From Gimesia benthica (lineage in GTDB: Bacteria > Planctomycetota > Planctomycetia > Planctomycetales > Planctomycetaceae), in the NCBI RefSeq assembly GCF_009720525.1, contig NZ_CP043930.1, positions 4,868,501 through 4,932,500 on the forward strand: a stretch of DNA of 64,000 bases, read 5' to 3'. Every line of letters starts with the position of its first letter. The stretch's first letter is position 1. Under the pieces are notes generated by a model that was not told the DNA's origin, made no database searches, and saw only the letters and a list, made by a program, of their open reading frames with translations. Positions 1-8,585 of the stretch are shown in pieces. A program made the translations under genes and the position numbers.

Positions 1-534
1 CACAGCAGCCATTTGTGCGTCTGTGGGAGGTTCATTTTCAAAATTTCCAACCAGACAGATCCCGATCCCTTTCTGGTTGTAGGCATTATTTCCCGCATGG
101 GCTCCATGCATCTGCTCACGCCAGCGGAAGGTGGATTCGATCTCTCCGTCAGGCATACCATTGCCATTGCCAATCACGAAGTGATAACCGATTCCCAGCC
201 AGGAATTACCGGATTTATCCTTTTTCTTGCTGTGCAGTTCGTGAATGCTTTCGACACTGCCTGAAGACGACGCAGTGTGGTGAATCACAATATATTCCCA
301 GTCACGCACCTCTGATTCAGGTTTCCAGGGGTTGGACGGTTCGATTGCAATCGTCGGAGGCGTGGTGAACAGGGGCCCGGTAGGAGCTGGCTTTGCTGCT
401 TGAGCCGGGTATTGAGGGGCTGGCATGGGAGCAGGGGAATTAATAGTTACAGGAGGCAGGGAGTTCCGTTGCGTACATCCCGCGATTTCAAAGGCTGGCA
501 ACATTGCAACACAACACATGATGATGCCCTTCAT
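1..534 (-). CDS. N-acetylmuramoyl-L-alanine amidase-like lipoprotein (partial, 3' end outside window)
   Basis: The reverse strand is open from an ATG at 534 to the window edge (178 codons, no stop). Residues 1-20 form a short signal peptide ending in a lipobox (IAGC, Cys20), so the product is probably a lipid-anchored envelope protein. A Pro/Ala-rich linker follows (about 25-55). The Amidase_2/PGRP fold then starts at [12 protein letters not shown], whose first His is a typical zinc ligand, followed by [11 protein letters not shown] and [12 protein letters not shown]. Enzymes of this family cleave the amide bond between muramic acid and L-Ala in peptidoglycan. The C-terminal zinc ligands would lie beyond position 1, so activity cannot be judged. 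No downstream neighbour is visible. Confidence 0.85.
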   Translation of the reverse strand, partial: MKGIIMCCVAMLPAFEIAGCTQRNSLPPVTINSPAPMPAPQYPAQAAKPAPTGPLFTTPPTIAIEPSNPWKPESEVRDWEYIVIHHTASSSGSVESIHELHSKKKDKSGNSWLGIGYHFVIGNGNGMPDGEIESTFRWREQMHGAHAGNNAYNQKGIGICLVGNFENEPPTDAQMAAV

Positions 535-887
535 ATTGCTGCCCTCCCTGACAGCCCCGCTGCTGATTATTTTCTTGAAAATAAGCTAAAGAATATTCCG
601 TGTGTAATTTTTATAAGTCGGGACTGTAATTCCGAGCCGTTTTTGTGTCAATGCGGGGCACGCGGGTGCTTTGAGGCGGCGACCTGTCAGGCGACAATAC
701 ATCCTGATTTGTTGATTTGTATCTGCCTGCGGAGCCGGTATTCCCTTGATTTTGAGCAGTAATTCTTTTGCTAGACTATCTAAATTGTCCATTCTTTTCA
801 ACAGGCGCGATTTTGAAGCAAAAATTGAATTCGCTTGATTTCGTCTCAAGTCCCGGAAATCCGCTCTAGGATCAGCAGTTGCTCCGC
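535..887. other. Intergenic region without a convincing gene
   Basis: This stretch separates two leftward genes. A minus-strand open frame at 586-849 (87 codons) has no recognisable domain, no clear ribosome site and arginine/lysine-rich composition, so it is not called. The segment just right of 534 should hold the promoter of the amidase lipoprotein. I see no strong hairpin. Confidence 0.4.
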
Positions 888-1769
888 TTACTCAGTTGTA
901 AATCCAATGATGAAGGCCGCGGCAGTCCAGTGGCGAAACCACTCGTGCAGATGAGCGACGAGATCTTCCGGATCCAGCAGTTTTGCTTCTACCAGCACGG
1001 CGATCGCTTCTCCGATTCTCACTCCCTCCTGCAATTGTGAAAGCAGTAAGTATTCAGGCTCGGAAATGCTCTCGCGTCGGACAATAAAGTTGCGGCGGGT
1101 GATCGCCAGCCAGGTGGTCTGGGGGGCCGGAATGGCTGGTTCTTCTGCCTTCCGGACACTGGTGATGAATTCGTGCGCAGGATAGTGGAACCGGCACAGT
1201 CGGAAGCAGGGCGCTAACTGCAGTTTCAGTTCAGGCCACTCTTCGGGAGAGAGGGAGTTCAGTTTTTCCGGTGTCAACAGAGGTGTCTGTTCGATGCCCG
1301 GTCCATCAAAGACTTCGCTGTAAAGTCGCTCCAGCGTTGCGACTTCCACGAGGAAATCGGTCCAGTCCGGTTCGTCTGTCTGTTCCCGAGCCGGTCTGTT
1401 TTCTGACAGGAATTCAGGGAACTGGGCGCCCAAATCCCCCAGGGTATAACTGGTTGAGGGGCATGACTGCAGATATTGCATGCAGAAAGCCCCAAACGCG
1501 GTCTCTCCCAGAACAGCGATCAGTGCCGGGTATTCCTCACTCAGGCATTCCAGTAACCGGGCGTAATAGGCGTTGGCATAGATTCCGATTCGTTCCTGAC
1601 TGGTCAATTGACTGGAGCGGGTAATCACAGTTTCGAGTTCATCAGGATTCAGAGGGATCGCAGACTGCGCATCTTCTGAAGCAATTCCGTCCTGGATTTC
1701 TCCCGGCCAGGTAATTACAGCCTGCATCCAGCGCTGAATCTGATCCAGATGGCGAGGTTGCTGACTCAT
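888..1769 (-). CDS. bufC: DUF2063 family protein, BufC/HvfC-like partner of the MNIO enzyme
   Basis: A 293-residue protein with the DUF2063 pattern in its first half: [20 protein letters not shown] (about 60-80), then a stretch containing [14 protein letters not shown] and a Pro-Ser-Thr-rich region before LGAQFPEFL. In characterised bufferin systems the DUF2063 protein assists the MNIO/DUF692 enzyme in modifying cysteines of the precursor, acting as its partner and substrate-recognition element. Its ATG overlaps the stop of the upstream gene by 4 nt (1766-1769), the usual sign of translational coupling. It is the last gene of the leftward three-gene operon. The family call rests on sequence pattern plus the diagnostic neighbour; the exact role in this organism is inferred. 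Confidence 0.82.
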   Translation of the reverse strand: MSQQPRHLDQIQRWMQAVITWPGEIQDGIASEDAQSAIPLNPDELETVITRSSQLTSQERIGIYANAYYARLLECLSEEYPALIAVLGETAFGAFCMQYLQSCPSTSYTLGDLGAQFPEFLSENRPAREQTDEPDWTDFLVEVATLERLYSEVFDGPGIEQTPLLTPEKLNSLSPEEWPELKLQLAPCFRLCRFHYPAHEFITSVRKAEEPAIPAPQTTWLAITRRNFIVRRESISEPEYLLLSQLQEGVRIGEAIAVLVEAKLLDPEDLVAHLHEWFRHWTAAAFIIGFTTE

Positions 1770-2689
1770 TCGAATTCCGCCGCGATAAATGCAGCCGGAT
1801 GCGGGATTGCCTCAGAGTGGATAGACCCGCTTTCCGGGGGATCCTGAGCTGGAATGACCAGATTTTCATCCATGTATTGTCGAGCTTTTAAGACTTCCGC
1901 ATGCACGGTCGGGAAAGGCGGAATGTCGGCGTCCCATTCCAGCAGTGTTGCCACGCCTCCCGTACGCTGATGTAGCAATTGAAACAGGTTCCAGACCGGA
2001 TTGACCACATGGCCGTTGTGGGTATCAATCAGATGCGTGCCACAGTTCGTGTGGCCCGCCAGGTGACACTGCACGACGCGTTCTGCCGGAATTGACTCTA
2101 CGTAAGCGACGGGATCAAATTCATGATTCACGCTCGAAACATAGACGTTATTGACATCCAGCAGCAGTCCACAATCGGCTTCTTCCGCCATGCGACAGAT
2201 AAATTCACACTCACTCATGGTCGAATCCTGAAACTCAAGATAACTGCTCGGATTTTCGAGAATCAGGGGCCGTTCAAGAATCTCCTGAACAGTACGAATT
2301 CGTTCGACGATATGTGTCAGCGTCGCTTCAGTATAGGGAATCGGCAGCAGGTCGTGGGTGTTCCGACCTGCCACTCCCGTCCAGCAGACATGGTCTGAAA
2401 TCCAGCGGGCGTTAACTGAGTCGGCCAGTTTTTTCAGTTTATGGAGATAGTCCCGATTGAGGGGATCAGTGCTGCCGATTGAGAGGGAGACCCCGTGCAT
2501 AACGATCGGGTAGCGTTCTGCGATCTGCTCCAGAACGTGGCGGGGGCGTCCCTGCGAATCCATGAAGTTTTCGGAAATGATTTCGAACCAGTCGACTTGC
2601 GGCTGATGTTCAAGAATGTGTGAGAAGTGAACGGTTCGCAGACCGACTCCCAGTCCGAGGTTTTCATGTCCAAGACGCTGCTCTGTCAT
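1766..2689 (-). CDS. bufB: MNIO / DUF692 family multinuclear iron enzyme (BufB-like)
   Basis: A 307-residue TIM-barrel-type protein with the full DUF692 signature set: GVGLR near 14-18, FEIISENF 35-42, MHGVSLSIG 64-72 (His65), SDHVCW 98-103, ENPSSYL 145-151, [12 protein letters not shown] 175-186, HLAGH 209-213, DTHNGHV 222-228 and LLEWD 249-253. The His, Glu and Asp residues in these motifs are the expected iron ligands. MNIO enzymes oxidatively modify cysteines of ribosomally made metallophore peptides, for example to thiooxazoles in bufferins. A good ribosome site (GAGGG) precedes the ATG. The likely substrate is the Cys-rich protein encoded at 2815-3342, separated from this gene by a terminator. 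Expected to act in the cytoplasm before precursor export. Confidence 0.92.
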   Translation of the reverse strand: MTEQRLGHENLGLGVGLRTVHFSHILEHQPQVDWFEIISENFMDSQGRPRHVLEQIAERYPIVMHGVSLSIGSTDPLNRDYLHKLKKLADSVNARWISDHVCWTGVAGRNTHDLLPIPYTEATLTHIVERIRTVQEILERPLILENPSSYLEFQDSTMSECEFICRMAEEADCGLLLDVNNVYVSSVNHEFDPVAYVESIPAERVVQCHLAGHTNCGTHLIDTHNGHVVNPVWNLFQLLHQRTGGVATLLEWDADIPPFPTVHAEVLKARQYMDENLVIPAQDPPESGSIHSEAIPHPAAFIAAEFE

Positions 2690-2751
2690 TCGTCTTTCCC
2701 TCTGAGCGATTTCCCGAGTGCTGTTGTGTTTACAGTGTGGTGATCTGGCTC

Positions 2752-2793
2752 AAAAAACAGGCCCCTGATCCAATGTGCTGGATGAGGAGCCTG
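2752..2793 (-). terminator. Intrinsic terminator between precursor gene and MNIO gene
   Basis: On the minus strand a 9-bp stem (one G.U pair; arms at 2785-2793 and 2758-2766) with a further ATCC/GGAT inner pairing is followed by six T. It lies in the 125-bp gap after the Cys-rich precursor gene and before the enzyme gene. It would let most transcripts end after the precursor, giving more substrate than enzyme. Confidence 0.75.
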
Positions 2794-2814
2794 GCGATTC
2801 TACTTTATGAGAGA

Positions 2815-3342
2815 TTACTCTTTTTTAGGCTCTGGAGCGGGACCGACTTTCTTGCCGGCTTTTTCCATCGCTTTTTCGAATTCAGCGCGGGCCAGTTTCC
2901 AGGCACCTTCCATCAGCGGAATATGACAGCCCCCTTTTCCTTTACAGGAATTCATACCGGGGTTGGTGCCACAGCCACCCTGGCCTTTGCACTCATTCTG
3001 ACCAGAGCAGGCATGCTCGGCGACAGAAGCACAGGCACCCAGGCCAGCACAGTCATTTTTGATGCCTGCGTTAGTTCCTTTGCAGGTATTCAGTCCACGA
3101 CAGACGTGTGGCTCTTTCATCAGCAGGCTGACATCTTTATTTCCCTTTGCTGCTCCTGCATCATCGGCATGATCGTGGTCGTGATCATCGTGTCCCTCCG
3201 AAGTCGAGCTACCGGCTTCTGGCGTCTGAGGGGCTGGTTCTGACTTTGGCTGGCAGCCCGTCATTGAGCCAGCGACCATCCCACCAAAGGCGGCGAGTGT
3301 CATTCGATTAAAATCACGTCGATTGAGATCAGGGCGTTTCAT
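2815..3342 (-). CDS. bufA2: BufA2-like Cys-rich metallophore precursor with Tat/lipoprotein leader
   Basis: A 175-residue protein. I start it at the ATG at 3342 because a GAGG ribosome site lies just upstream; an in-frame ATG 16 codons earlier is less likely. The leader carries a twin-arginine motif (NRRDFNRM) and a lipobox-like end (SMTGC), suggesting Tat export and lipid anchoring. A His/Asp-rich stretch (GHDDHDHDHADD) follows. The core has nine cysteines in bufferin-2-style motifs: VCRGLNTCKG, DCAGLGACA, ACSGQNECKGQGGCG and SCKGKGGCH. The tail is Lys/Glu/Pro rich. Known BufA2 proteins bind copper after MNIO modification of their cysteines. Metal specificity here is inferred. A CRP-like dyad lies about 83 nt upstream. 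Confidence 0.85.
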   Translation of the reverse strand: MKRPDLNRRDFNRMTLAAFGGMVAGSMTGCQPKSEPAPQTPEAGSSTSEGHDDHDHDHADDAGAAKGNKDVSLLMKEPHVCRGLNTCKGTNAGIKNDCAGLGACASVAEHACSGQNECKGQGGCGTNPGMNSCKGKGGCHIPLMEGAWKLARAEFEKAMEKAGKKVGPAPEPKKE

Positions 3343-3390
3343 GGAATACCTCAACGTTTCTATCGCAGGAAAGAATGAAATTTCAGACAA

Positions 3391-3934
3391 GGAGTTAAGA
3401 CTAAAACCCGCTCCTCAATTGTTCTGTGAGTTATCTCACATTTGACTCTGAATTTAAACTGCGGATACGGGAATTCAAAGAAAAATCCCCCTTCTCCTGC
3501 TCTCAAAGTCTGCGCTGTAAACTCCATGAATTTCAGAGTTTGAGTATTCAAGTCACAGGCAAGGCCTGCCTGCTGGAACTGCTTTTGTAAGCTGCTTTAC
3601 AGTCCCTGGCGCACAGAAAGACGATCTTCATCACAGACGGATTTATGACAAAATTATCCAATAAAATTTCAATACTTTACGTATGAAGTATGTTGACAAC
3701 TCTGAAAAAACTACCGACACAACCTACCCTGCAAAAGCTGTCGCACTGTGAAACTGGGGGAGATAAATCCCCTGCGTTATCCTCAGTGTTTATCTGAGCT
3801 TACGAATCGTTCTAAACCTCAAATCAATTACAAAAATCTGATCCAGAATAATCCTGCAAACTGAACGAATCATCAAATCTGTCCGATATGTAAAGCGTGC
3901 AGGAATTTTTGGGCTACTATCATAAGGGATTGTT
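3391..3934. other. Divergent intergenic region between Cys-rich precursor and thioredoxin-like genes
   Basis: About 545 bp with no supported gene; the small open frame at 3360-3551 lacks a ribosome site and a domain. It must contain the promoters of the leftward metallophore operon and the rightward thioredoxin-fold gene. The only clear signal is the dyad at 3425-3440. Confidence 0.5.
3425..3440. promoter_or_regulatory. CRP/FNR-like dyad TGTGA-N6-TCACA
   Basis: A perfect TGTGA-N6-TCACA palindrome, the half-site and spacing expected of CRP-family regulators, 83 nt upstream of the Cys-rich precursor start. A closely related site (TGTGG-N6-TCACA, with the same TATC before TCACA) lies upstream of the YHS-repeat gene at 5920-5935. 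Shared regulation is inferred. Confidence 0.45.
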
Positions 3935-4747
3935 ATGCGCGCCAGGAACTTACTCGTTCTGACATTAAGTTTTGTTTTTCTTCAGTCTTTCACTCCCGCC
4001 TTAAGAGCGGATGAAATCAGCTGGCAAACCAACCTGAAGCAGGCTGCCCTGCAGGCCCGTGCTCAGGAAAAATCGATGTTCATTCAGATTGGAGCCAGCT
4101 GGTGTGGCTACTGTCATAAAATGGATAAGGAAACCTTCAAAGATCAGAAGGTAATTAAGCACATCAATTCCTGCTTCATCCCTCTTCGCGTGGATGCAGA
4201 TGAAAATCCGGAATTCGTAGAAGCCATCGGTGTCGCCGGTCTGCCTACAACGGTCATTATTTCTCCCGAGCTGAAGGTGGTCAAAAAGCTGTCAGGTTAT
4301 GTGGCTGCCCGCGAAATGTCGGGACACCTGCAGAAAATCTGCCTGGTAAATCATGAGCAGGCTGCTCCTGCGAAAACCCAGACAGCCGAAATCAAGAAAA
4401 TGAGCCAGAAGGAAGTGACTCCCGAGTTTGCTTTCAAACGGGTCTGTCTGGTCAGCATGCTCGACGATCAGGAGCTGCGGGAAGGGAATGCGAAGTTCAC
4501 TTCAGAATTCAAGGGACGTAAGATTTGCTTTGCTTCGCGTGAACATAAACAGAGGTTTGATGCGAACCCGATGGAATACTGGCCGGCTTTCGATGGCCAG
4601 TGTCGTGTATCGAAACTGGAACGAAATCAATCTGTCGAAGGTGATCCCTACGCAGGGGGCGTCTATCGGGAACGTCTGGTGTTCTTCTCCAGTGATGCAG
4701 AGCGGGAACGCTTTACATCAAATCCCTCTTATTACCTGGCACGGTAA
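3935..4747 (+). CDS. Exported thioredoxin-fold protein with C-terminal YHS-like region
   Basis: A 270-residue protein. Residues 1-25 are a signal peptide ending near ALRA, so it works outside the cytoplasm. Residues about 30-130 form a thioredoxin-like domain with the active site WCGYC (56-60), preceded by MFIQIGAS and followed by the cis-Pro loop GLPTTV. Such proteins reduce or isomerise disulfides or handle metals. The C-terminal 100 residues contain two YHS-like units (KGRKICFASREHKQRF with NPMEYW, and RLVFFSSDAERERF with NPSYYL), motifs often linked to metal traffic. A ribosome site (AAGGG) precedes the ATG. It faces a YHS-repeat gene read the other way. The redox role is well supported; the substrate is unknown. 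Confidence 0.8.
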   Translation: MRARNLLVLTLSFVFLQSFTPALRADEISWQTNLKQAALQARAQEKSMFIQIGASWCGYCHKMDKETFKDQKVIKHINSCFIPLRVDADENPEFVEAIGVAGLPTTVIISPELKVVKKLSGYVAAREMSGHLQKICLVNHEQAAPAKTQTAEIKKMSQKEVTPEFAFKRVCLVSMLDDQELREGNAKFTSEFKGRKICFASREHKQRFDANPMEYWPAFDGQCRVSKLERNQSVEGDPYAGGVYRERLVFFSSDAERERFTSNPSYYLAR

Positions 4748-4839
4748 TTAAAAAACACCTGACAGCTTTCTTCAACTCAGGTTGGAAGAGAGAGGAAGAA
4801 CAGACGCTGCCAGGTGTTGCCAATAATCAATGTATTCAG

Positions 4840-4876
4840 ACAGCCTGAAACCAAACTGGTCTCAGGCTGTTTTTTT
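4840..4876 (+). terminator. Intrinsic terminator after thioredoxin-like gene
   Basis: The ACAGCCTGA arm pairs with TCAGGCTGT around a short loop region and is followed by seven T on the plus strand. An additional imperfect 12-bp inverted repeat (AACACCTG..CAGGTGTT) lies just upstream at about 4753-4817. It separates two convergent genes. Confidence 0.85.
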
Positions 4877-4886
4877 GTTGCTTGGC

Positions 4887-5765
4887 TTATTTCACGGTTT
4901 CAATTGATTGAGGATCGAGCCAGACGAAATTGCCTTTAGATGCAATTTCTTTACCTTTGACTTTGACCTTCAAGCTCTCAAAACGGCTGTCATACAGGCG
5001 GGGATGAGATTTGTGAGCACCTTCGATCACATAGATCTTTCCATCCTCGCTTTTAACGGCGAGACCCAGTTCACCGGGATCCTGTTTAGGATGTACGCCA
5101 AACTGACAGGCGGCACAACCGGTGGTTCCAGTGACTGAGACTAGCTGTGATGCAGCATCCGTGGTGCTGCTGGTGCTGGTGTCAGCTTTGAGTTGGGAAA
5201 TATATTTATCAGGACTTGCCTGGAATTTCTGCATGACGGCTTCACTGGGAAACTGATAACGCATGCCTTTATGGATGGCGGTAAACTTCGCTTTACCCGG
5301 CACATCTTTTCCACCATCGACCTTGCAGACGATGCATTTTCCGTCACAGGCTAGATCGACGTCTGAGTATTTTGCAGGTGCTTTATCAAATACGGCTTTG
5401 ATCTGTTCGTTGGGGAACAGAAAGACGCGTCCCTGGTAAAAGCTGATGTGATCGACGGTTCCCGGATTGCGATGACCATCATGATGGGCATAACAGACGG
5501 TGCAGTCACCCTTGAGTGCCGGCACATACTTTTCGGGGCTCGCCTCGAATTCCTGTTTCACTTTTTCAGATGGAAAAAGATAAGTCTGGCCATCGAAGAC
5601 CACCTTGAATTCCGGTTTCCCTTTGACAATTTTCTTTCCATTCACCAGACAGACGGCACAGTTTCCATCTAATGCAACGGGAGCTTCTTTGGCTTCCACG
5701 GCATGGCTGAGCATGACAGTTGATGCCAGAAATGCTGCCGTTAAAAATACGCGGACCAGATTCAT
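4887..5765 (-). CDS. Exported protein with three YHS-like CxxC repeats
   Basis: A 292-residue protein with a signal peptide (about 1-25, ending AVEAKE). Three tandem units of roughly 55 residues follow. Each has a CxxC motif (CAVC, CTVC, CIVC), a short beta segment, and a YLFPSE/FLFPNE/YQFPSE element before F-x-A-x-P-x-K-Y, which is the YHS-type pattern. A fourth CxxC (CAAC, about 221-224) starts a different C-terminal domain rich in His, Lys and Glu. YHS domains are known in copper and other heavy-metal proteins, so periplasmic metal binding or delivery is plausible but inferred. AGGAG precedes the ATG. A CRP-like dyad is 155 nt upstream. Confidence 0.75.
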   Translation of the reverse strand: MNLVRVFLTAAFLASTVMLSHAVEAKEAPVALDGNCAVCLVNGKKIVKGKPEFKVVFDGQTYLFPSEKVKQEFEASPEKYVPALKGDCTVCYAHHDGHRNPGTVDHISFYQGRVFLFPNEQIKAVFDKAPAKYSDVDLACDGKCIVCKVDGGKDVPGKAKFTAIHKGMRYQFPSEAVMQKFQASPDKYISQLKADTSTSSTTDAASQLVSVTGTTGCAACQFGVHPKQDPGELGLAVKSEDGKIYVIEGAHKSHPRLYDSRFESLKVKVKGKEIASKGNFVWLDPQSIETVK

Positions 5766-6124
5766 TCGTTTCTCCTGAAAAATAACTCGAACAGACGTTT
5801 TTAGGTTGGGCCATGGTTCGAACCAGGGGGCGGCTGTGTCAGTCGGTCCCCTCGTGGCATGTTTTGAATCACAACAGGTGAATCACAGCCTCAGTATTAC
5901 AGGCGGTCCGGGTTCAATCTGTGGTGTATCTCACACTCTGAATAATTTTCTATTCTCGAAAAGAAATGTGGTTACGATCTGTTAGTGCTCAACGCTGGGA
6001 ATAAAAAACGGTCTTGCATCAAATGGCCAAGTATTGATAATCCCTGTCTCTCTCCCATCTACAGAGCATTTCAGCGAACTCTCAAGTCCTCTCCAGTTAT
6101 TCAGTTATCAAAACCAGGTGCCTT
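5766..6124. other. Divergent intergenic region
   Basis: About 360 bp between divergent genes. It holds the AGGAG ribosome site of the leftward YHS gene, the CRP-like dyad at 5920-5935 and, near 6116, the AGGTG ribosome site of the rightward gene. No gene or strong hairpin is seen. Confidence 0.45.
5920..5935. promoter_or_regulatory. Second CRP/FNR-like dyad TGTGG-N6-TCACA
   Basis: One base away from the perfect palindrome found at 3425-3440 and sharing TATCTCACA plus a following CTCTGAAT-like segment with it. It lies upstream of the YHS-repeat gene. It may control that gene, the divergent gene at 6125, or neither; the assignment is inferred from sequence similarity alone. Confidence 0.4.
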
Positions 6125-6976
6125 ATGTGGTGCACAAGTTGCCAGTCAGATGTGGCTGCCGAAGTCTCTTCCGATTCCACGCGGATCCATTGCGCGATCT
6201 GTGGAAATGACATGGGAAGTACGGCTGCAGCTCGAATCAGTGATAAAACCAAAGAAGCCCGCGAACTGCTGGCGCGCTGGTCGAATCGCGATATTCTGGA
6301 CCCCTACGGGCCTCTGACAAAAGCCGAATCACGCGTGCAGGCAGCTTCTTCGTTATTTGCTTCCACAGAACAGAAGCCGCCCGAAAATTCGAAACCGCCA
6401 GTAGCAGAACCACCGCAGGTGAAGGAAGTCCCCGTTGCGGCTCCGAAGAGTGAACCCGCTTTCGCACAGGATGACTCTAGCAGCTGGACAGACGAAACTT
6501 CAGAAACGGAAGCGTACAACACAGAAGAAGTCGAAGAAGAATACGAGCCAGTAACACCGCGCCTGCATTCCGATTTCCGTGATATCCAGAGCCTGATCGA
6601 AGAAGAAGATCAAAAGCCGAACTGGCTGGGACTGGTCGGTCAGCTGATGGCCTATGGTGGGGTGGCAGTCTTGACGATTGGAACGACACTCGTGCTCTGG
6701 GGATACTATGGTGGACCAGCCAATTATGCCTCTAACGGCTGGTTGATCAGTACTGCCGGACAGATGCTGCTCTTTCTGGGAGTCATAACGCTCGTCTCTG
6801 CAGGCATGGAACAGACCTCGAATTCCGTCACCCGGCGGATCGATCGCCTGGGGCAGCGAATCTTTCTGTTTGAACAGGCCATGCTTGATCAGCAGCAGGA
6901 AGCAGAACGCAAAAAACGAACCGCAGCTTCTCGCTCTGCATCAGAAAGATCAGCAGAACTGCGAAAGTCCGCCTGA
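6125..6976 (+). CDS. Membrane protein with N-terminal zinc ribbon, function unknown
   Basis: A 283-residue protein starting at an ATG with an AGGTG ribosome site. Residues 3-26 carry two CxxC knuckles (CTSC and CAIC), a small zinc ribbon. Residues about 60-150 are Pro/Glu/Ser-rich and low complexity, likely a disordered linker. Two membrane segments follow (about 165-192, LGLVGQLMAYGG onward, and about 203-225, GWLISTAGQMLLFLG), then a basic, Gln/Glu/Arg-rich tail likely to form a coiled coil. Domain order suggests a cytoplasmic metal-bound head and tail around a hairpin membrane anchor. I do not recognise a specific family and assign no function. Confidence 0.75.
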   Translation: MWCTSCQSDVAAEVSSDSTRIHCAICGNDMGSTAAARISDKTKEARELLARWSNRDILDPYGPLTKAESRVQAASSLFASTEQKPPENSKPPVAEPPQVKEVPVAAPKSEPAFAQDDSSSWTDETSETEAYNTEEVEEEYEPVTPRLHSDFRDIQSLIEEEDQKPNWLGLVGQLMAYGGVAVLTIGTTLVLWGYYGGPANYASNGWLISTAGQMLLFLGVITLVSAGMEQTSNSVTRRIDRLGQRIFLFEQAMLDQQQEAERKKRTAASRSASERSAELRKSA

Positions 6977-7006
6977 GACGATTGCTGGCAGTTCCGTGGT
7001 GAGAAC

Positions 7007-7615
7007 TTACTCAGTGAATCCCCGGGATTCGAGTTGTAGCAGGTGCGCTTTCAGTGAAGTTCCCTGTGGTGCAGAGAAGCCTCCCAGTTTTCCTCCCGCA
7101 GCAACAACTCTGTGACAGGGGATCAGCACCGGAATTCGATTCCCGGCCATCACCGTTCCTACCGCGCGAGCGGCCCGTGGCGAGCCTGCTTTGCTGGCCA
7201 GCTCTCCATAAGTGATTAACTCTCCGTAGCCGACCTGCTGCAGAGCCTGGACGACTCGGGCCTGGAAGGCCGTCAGTTGAGGCAGGTTCAGGACGATGTC
7301 CTGAAAATCAACCCGGGCTCCCTGAAAATAATCCTGCAGTCGCTCCCGTAGCTCTGGAAACCAGTCGGCTTCTTCGATTTGTTCCTCTTTGAGCTCAGGA
7401 TTATGCTCGCAGAATTTTTGCAGTGATTCCTGTGCATCAGCGCGGGAATGGTGTCCCATCCAGAGTCGGGTTACCGTATTATCCCTCCCCAACAGTCCAC
7501 ACCAGCCTGTTTCGGTGGTAAACAGGGAGCATTTCAGCAGAGATGACTGACCAACACTGGTTTTCTGTTCGCTACTGCGAACTCCCTGCGGATCAGCAAC
7601 TGTTCTTTGACCCAT
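7007..7615 (-). CDS. ogt: Methylated-DNA--[protein]-cysteine S-methyltransferase (Ogt/MGMT type)
   Basis: A 202-residue protein with the alkyltransferase active site PCHRV (166-170), preceded by RAVGTVMAGNRIPVLI and followed by GGKLGGFS. The helix-turn-helix segment (FQARVVQALQQVGYGELITY, about 117-136) is also typical. The cysteine of PCHR accepts the alkyl group from O6-alkylguanine and is inactivated in one turnover, so it repairs alkylation damage directly. Length is a little above the usual 160-180 because of an N-terminal extension; a shorter start is possible but the N-terminal domain motif CGLLGRD is included here. It converges on the zinc-ribbon gene with a 30-bp gap. Confidence 0.93.
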   Translation of the reverse strand: MGQRTVADPQGVRSSEQKTSVGQSSLLKCSLFTTETGWCGLLGRDNTVTRLWMGHHSRADAQESLQKFCEHNPELKEEQIEEADWFPELRERLQDYFQGARVDFQDIVLNLPQLTAFQARVVQALQQVGYGELITYGELASKAGSPRAARAVGTVMAGNRIPVLIPCHRVVAAGGKLGGFSAPQGTSLKAHLLQLESRGFTE

Positions 7616-7710
7616 CTGAAAACCTCCGGTAGAATAGGCTGACTATTGCGCTTCTGAATCTCGGACCCTGACCGGGTCGTGCTGCTAATATACAAGATGA
7701 TAGAACGATT

Positions 7711-8457
7711 ATGCACCCTTACAGTATGCTGTCCGACGATTATTTCGTGAACCTGAATTTATGCACGGAAATGACGCTGCCTTCCTCGCGGGATACGGTA
7801 CTGAATTTTTTTGAGCGGGTGCAGAAATCGTTTCCCTCGATGCGCAATTTTTATAACCGGGGCGAAAACGGCTTCATTCTGGAAGAAGATAAGGAAGAGG
7901 TCGGTCAGCAGCGGTGGATGTCCCTGGAAACGCAACGGGTCTGCAGTGGCTATTTCAATCCCAATGACCCGGATGACTGCCTCACTCAACATCAGCTTAT
8001 GCTGGAGCTTGTGCCCTATATGCTGTCAGTCAGTCCGCTCGACTGTGAGGCACTCGACTATATTGTCGGCTTTGATTTTTCTTATCGGGGAAATCACGAC
8101 GCGCTGGTCGCGGAGGCGTTGGGAGCAAATCAGGCCGTGGACAGCCTGTTACAGATTCCCGGTTCCCGGGCATTGAATTATGAACCTTCGATTACCCTCA
8201 GCCTGGATGACTCCTGTCGCTGCCAGGCACGCCTGATGATCGAAACCCGAACGAACGCCTATCAGGTCCGCCGTGACGATTTTCCTGACGAGCAGATTTC
8301 GGTGTTCTTTACCCTCAGGCAGTACGGCAGTCTGTCGGCAGACACCCGTCTCGAAGACACCATGTATGATCTGAAAGCAAAATCAGATCAGTTGATGAAA
8401 GACTATGTGATCGACCAGGTTCTGCGTCCGCTGGCACAGGCGATCTCAACGAAATAA
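7711..8457 (+). CDS. Conserved-looking protein of unknown function
   Basis: A 248-residue soluble protein with no signal peptide or membrane segment. It is acidic, with recognisable secondary-structure-like blocks such as VLNFFERVQKSFPSMRNFY near the N-terminus and QISVFFTLRQYGSL near the C-terminus. I cannot place it in a named family. Composition and codon use match the core genes around it. The start is uncertain: ATGs exist at 7711 and 7726 and neither has a strong ribosome site. It is divergent from the ogt gene and shares its upstream region with it. No function is assigned. Confidence 0.7.
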   Translation: MHPYSMLSDDYFVNLNLCTEMTLPSSRDTVLNFFERVQKSFPSMRNFYNRGENGFILEEDKEEVGQQRWMSLETQRVCSGYFNPNDPDDCLTQHQLMLELVPYMLSVSPLDCEALDYIVGFDFSYRGNHDALVAEALGANQAVDSLLQIPGSRALNYEPSITLSLDDSCRCQARLMIETRTNAYQVRRDDFPDEQISVFFTLRQYGSLSADTRLEDTMYDLKAKSDQLMKDYVIDQVLRPLAQAISTK

Positions 8458-8585
8458 CGCGAGTGAAATAAAGTCAGTTTCAGAGAATGGGGGCCGAACC
8501 AGTTTCAAAAAACGGGCGACCCCTTTAAAGTAATCAGCATTGAGAACACTTCCGGAATAACTTCAACTTCAAAGGGGATTCTTTC

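Noticed and set aside
586..849. Minus-strand 87-codon frame between the amidase and DUF2063 genes
   Set aside because: No ribosome site, no domain, and composition expected of chance frames in GC-moderate DNA.
2620..3243. Plus-strand 207-codon open frame across the bufferin precursor
   Set aside because: It is antisense to the Cys-rich precursor, which has a clear ribosome site, Tat motif and family repeats.
3360..3551. Small minus-strand frame upstream of the bufferin precursor
   Set aside because: It overlaps the promoter region with the CRP-like dyad and has no ribosome site or family.
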